A stretch of DNA of 14,696 bases from the NCBI GenBank assembly GCA_023460575.1, contig JAEWPQ010000106.1, positions 1 to 14,696 of the forward strand, in the 5' to 3' direction. Each line of letters opens with the position of its first letter. Position 1 is the first letter of the stretch. The stretch comes from Bacillota bacterium. Its GTDB lineage: Bacteria; Bacillota; Clostridia; Lachnospirales; Lachnospiraceae. The translations under genes and the position numbers were made by a program. The notes under the pieces were generated by a model, which worked only from the letters and a program-made list of their open reading frames with translations, made no database searches and was not told the DNA's origin. Positions 12,152-14,696 of this stretch are shown here, in pieces.

Positions 12152-13660
12152 GTGGCTTCCATCAATTCAGATGAAATTATTTCTATATTGAGAAGTGAAA
12201 TTAAGGATTATGACGCTCATGCCAGAGACCAGGAAGTGGGAACTGTCTTAAGCGTAGGCGACGGCATTGCGACGGTTTACGGAATTGACCATGCAATGTA
12301 CGGCGAAATTGTTATATTTGATAACGGTGTCAAGGGAATGGTTCAGGATATCAGAAGAGAAGATATCGGCTGTATTCTCTTTGGCTCAGACCGCGATATA
12401 AAGGAAGGCTGCAAGGTTACAAGGACAAAGAGACGAGCCGGAATCCCGGTTGGTGATCAGTTTGTCGGCAGAGTAGTGAATGCATTGGGAGCTCCTATTG
12501 ATGGAAAAGGAGAGATTCCTTCTGATGATTTCCGGCCAATTGAAAATGAGGCCCCCGGTATCATTGACAGAAAGAGTGTATCTGTTCCAATGGAAACCGG
12601 TATTCTTGCAATAGATTCCATGTTTCCTATTGGACGTGGGCAGAGAGAGTTAATTATCGGAGACCGCCAGACAGGTAAAACTTCGATTGCAGTAGATGCC
12701 ATCTTAAACCAGAAAGGGAAAGATGTCATCTGTGTATATGTAGCAGTCGGCCAGAAAGCATCAACAGTTGCCAGGCTTGTAAACACCCTGACTCATTACG
12801 GAGCCATGGATTACACCGTTGTAGTGTCCTCCACAGCCAGTGAACCGGCTCCTTTGCAGTATATTGCACCTTACTCCGGAACCGCGCTTGCTGAGTATTT
12901 CATGTATAAAGGCAAAGACGTGCTGATCGTATATGATGATCTTTCCAAACATGCGGTTGCATACCGTGCTTTATCTCTGCTTCTGGAGCGTTCTCCGGGA
13001 CGTGAGGCATACCCGGGTGATGTTTTCTATCTCCATTCAAGGCTTCTGGAACGTTCCAGCCGCTTAAAGGAGGAACTGGGAGGCGGATCCATTACAGCGC
13101 TTCCTATCATTGAGACACAGGCTGGAGACGTATCTGCCTATATTCCGACAAACGTTATTTCTATTACAGATGGACAGATCTTTTTAGAGAGTGATCTCTT
13201 TTTCTCCGGTATGAGACCTGCAGTAAACGTTGGTTTGTCCGTATCCCGTGTAGGCGGTGCGGCTCAGACAAAAGCCATGAAAAAAGCAGCAGGAAGCATT
13301 CGTATCGATCTGGCCCAGTGCCGTGAGATGGAGGTATTTACCCAGTTCAGTTCTGATCTTGATGCGGCAACCAAGGAGCAGATCCAGTTCGGCAGAGGTT
13401 TAACGGAACTGTTAAAGCAGCCTTTATGCCATCCATTAAGCCTTCATGAACAGGTGATCAGCCTGATTACAGCCAATAACCGTCTCTTGCTGGATGTGGA
13501 AGTTTCCAAAATGAAAGAGTTTCAGAGAAATTTACTTGATTTCTTTGAGAGCGTTCATCCGGAAATTGTCAAAGAGATTGAGGAAACAAAGGTATTGTCT
13601 GATGAACTGAAGCAGAAGATCCTCGATGGGGTAGCAGAATTTAAACAGAAACGGGTGTAA
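12152..13660 (+). CDS. atpA: ATP synthase F1 subunit alpha
   Basis: A 502-residue non-catalytic nucleotide-binding subunit of F1. It shows the beta-barrel domain (about 25-92), Walker A GDRQTGKT (about 170-177), Walker B LIVYDD (about 258-263), IPTNVISITDGQIFL (about 331-345), and the arginine finger in SVSRVGG (about Arg366) that reaches into the neighbouring beta catalytic site. The C-terminal helical domain includes EQIQFGRGLTELLKQP. I choose GTG 12152 because GGAGG (12139-12143) lies 8 bases upstream; GTG 12143 is inside that site. It begins 5 bases after the atpH stop and ends 3 bases before atpG. Length and motifs are canonical. Confidence 0.95.
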   Translation: MASINSDEIISILRSEIKDYDAHARDQEVGTVLSVGDGIATVYGIDHAMYGEIVIFDNGVKGMVQDIRREDIGCILFGSDRDIKEGCKVTRTKRRAGIPVGDQFVGRVVNALGAPIDGKGEIPSDDFRPIENEAPGIIDRKSVSVPMETGILAIDSMFPIGRGQRELIIGDRQTGKTSIAVDAILNQKGKDVICVYVAVGQKASTVARLVNTLTHYGAMDYTVVVSSTASEPAPLQYIAPYSGTALAEYFMYKGKDVLIVYDDLSKHAVAYRALSLLLERSPGREAYPGDVFYLHSRLLERSSRLKEELGGGSITALPIIETQAGDVSAYIPTNVISITDGQIFLESDLFFSGMRPAVNVGLSVSRVGGAAQTKAMKKAAGSIRIDLAQCREMEVFTQFSSDLDAATKEQIQFGRGLTELLKQPLCHPLSLHEQVISLITANNRLLLDVEVSKMKEFQRNLLDFFESVHPEIVKEIEETKVLSDELKQKILDGVAEFKQKRV

Positions 13661-13663
13661 GAT

Positions 13664-14560
13664 ATGGCAAATGCGAGAGAGATACAAAGCAGGATGAACA
13701 GCATTAAAAGTACCATGAAAATAACCAATGCGATGTATACCATTTCCTCGTCAAAGTTAAAAAGGTCCAGAAAAGCCCTGACTGATACGGAGCCTTATTT
13801 TTACGGGCTGCAGAGAACCATTGACAGAATCATAAGGCATACGCCCGACATTGATGACCCGTATTTAGATACCCGGCCGGAAATTAAAAAAGAGGACCGT
13901 AAAATCGGATATATCGTAGTAACAGCAGATAAAGGTCTTGCAGGTGCTTATAATCACAACGTTTTTAAGCTGGCTCAGGAACAGATTGATAAGGGAGGAA
14001 ATCCCACCCTGTTTGTAGTAGGTGATCTGGGACAGCAGTATTTTTCCAAAAAAGGAATTCCGGTGGAACAGGATTTCCGCTATACAGTGCAGAAACCCAA
14101 CATGAGCCGCGCAAGAATTATAGAAGAGAAAATCGTTGATTATTTTCTGTCAGGGAAACTTGATGAAGTGTATATGATCTACACCAGAATGGTCAATGCG
14201 ATGAAAATGGAAGCGGAAATACAGCAGCTTCTGCCTATTCCCAAGAACCGTCCGGGACAGAGTGTTCCTTTAAATGTTCATTTAGAGGAAATCACTATGA
14301 AGCCATCTCCACAGGCTGTGATTGACGCGATTGTGCCTAACTATGTTGCGGGATTTATATATGGAGGACTGGTGGAATCTTATTCCAGTGAGCAGAACTC
14401 CAGAATGATGGCAATGCAGGCGGCTACAAAAAGTGCCCAGGAAATGCTTGATAGTCTTGCAATTACCTATAACCGGGTACGGCAGGCGGCCATAACCCAG
14501 GAGATAACCGAGGTAATCAGCGGAGCGAAGGCTCAGAAGAAGAAGCAAAAGAAGGCTTAA
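13664..14560 (+). CDS. atpG: ATP synthase F1 subunit gamma
   Basis: A 298-residue central-shaft subunit whose rotation drives catalysis in the beta subunits. The two terminal helices that form the coiled coil are evident: N-terminal REIQSRMNSIKSTMKITNAMY and C-terminal SSEQNSRMMAMQAATKSAQ through ITQEITEVISGA. The Rossmann-like middle domain opens with IGYIVVTADKGLAGAYN. A Lys-rich end (AQKKKQKKA) extends beyond the usual terminus. It starts 3 bases after the atpA stop, with only a weak ribosome site (GGGTG, 13652-13656), so translation is probably coupled to atpA. Confidence 0.95.
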   Translation: MANAREIQSRMNSIKSTMKITNAMYTISSSKLKRSRKALTDTEPYFYGLQRTIDRIIRHTPDIDDPYLDTRPEIKKEDRKIGYIVVTADKGLAGAYNHNVFKLAQEQIDKGGNPTLFVVGDLGQQYFSKKGIPVEQDFRYTVQKPNMSRARIIEEKIVDYFLSGKLDEVYMIYTRMVNAMKMEAEIQQLLPIPKNRPGQSVPLNVHLEEITMKPSPQAVIDAIVPNYVAGFIYGGLVESYSSEQNSRMMAMQAATKSAQEMLDSLAITYNRVRQAAITQEITEVISGAKAQKKKQKKA

Positions 14561-14589
14561 GTTTATCGTATTTTCCATAAATTGAGAGA

Positions 14590-14612
14590 GGAGGAGTCCT
14601 CACGACTGTGAG
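14590..14612 (+). promoter_or_regulatory. Distant ribosome binding site with hairpin before atpD
   Basis: The only strong Shine-Dalgarno before atpD is GGAGG (14590-14594), 27 bases from ATG 14622. Between them CTCAC-GACT-GTGAG (14599-14612) is a perfect 5-bp tetraloop hairpin; folded, it would shorten the effective distance to about 13 bases. GTG 14608 also opens a five-codon frame whose TGA (14623-14625) overlaps the atpD ATG, allowing reinitiation. Confidence 0.4.
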
Positions 14613-14621
14613 TAACAGATT

Positions 14622-14696
14622 ATGAATAAAGGCAAAATTGTTCAGGTCTTAGGACCTGTAGTAGATGTGGAATTTTTAGAGGGCAGCGACCTTCCC
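14622..14696 (+). CDS. atpD: ATP synthase F1 subunit beta, N-terminal 25 codons (partial)
   Basis: The N-terminus MNKGKIVQVLGPVVDVEF matches the first beta-barrel strand of the catalytic beta subunit (typical GKIVQVIGPVVDVEF). The gene runs off the right edge. The in-frame TAA at 14613-14615 fixes the start at ATG 14622. atpD follows atpG by 61 bases, and atpC would be expected next. Confidence 0.93.
   Translation, partial: MNKGKIVQVLGPVVDVEFLEGSDLP

Noticed and set aside
1..14696. A search by eye for CRISPR arrays, rRNA, complete tRNA genes, transposases or integrases.
   Set aside because: No regularly spaced repeats, no rRNA or tRNA sequence and no recombinase motifs were seen.

Overview
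The window looks like a chromosomal segment of a spore-forming Clostridia member, probably Lachnospiraceae (Lacrimispora or Clostridium cluster XIVa-like). The basis is strong AGGAGG-type ribosome binding sites, frequent TTG and GTG starts, Csp-family (germination-type) subtilases, a DUF1189 membrane protein and a Firmicutes-type F1Fo ATP synthase operon. The genus is inferred from protein flavour only.

Left part (1-1561). The tail of an upstream gene is followed by AT-rich intergenic DNA. This holds a compact locus laid out like a type I toxin-antitoxin module of the Fst/par type: a strong promoter and ribosome binding site, a 31-residue membrane peptide with a charged tail (442-537), a bidirectional hairpin terminator (547-576), and a convergent consensus promoter (622-650, minus strand). 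The short antisense RNA from that promoter would carry a direct repeat of the toxin start region. A palindrome fills the spacer of the antisense promoter. Imperfect inverted repeats (TTGTATCTCAA type) flank the locus. A nucleoside phosphorylase-family gene then runs leftward.

Centre (1704-7090). Four genes in one orientation form a tandem duplication of a two-gene module: Csp-like subtilase, signal-less ribose-binding-like protein, then the same pair again. In both subtilases the catalytic Ser of the GTS motif is Gly (GTG), while Asp, His and the oxyanion Asn are kept, so both are predicted pseudoproteases. C. difficile CspC is a pseudoprotease germinant-signalling protein. Csp proteins also lack export signals because they are made in the mother cell or forespore. 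A pair made of a sugar-binding-type protein and a pseudo-Csp is therefore a plausible, undescribed sensing module. This is the main find.

Right of centre (7091-9501, minus strand). The intergenic stretch holds a terminator and a solitary third copy of the toxin-start repeat. Next come a DUF1189 membrane protein and a small membrane protein in one operon, then an EAL (c-di-GMP phosphodiesterase) domain protein that has lost its C-terminus.

Right part (9513-14696). About 650 bases of AT-rich non-coding DNA with perfect inverted repeats lead into a near-consensus promoter (10045-10073) and the operon atpB-atpE-atpF-atpH-atpA-atpG-atpD. The window stops 25 codons into atpD. No atpI lies directly upstream. 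The c subunit lacks two of the three Na+ ligand positions checked, so proton coupling is predicted.
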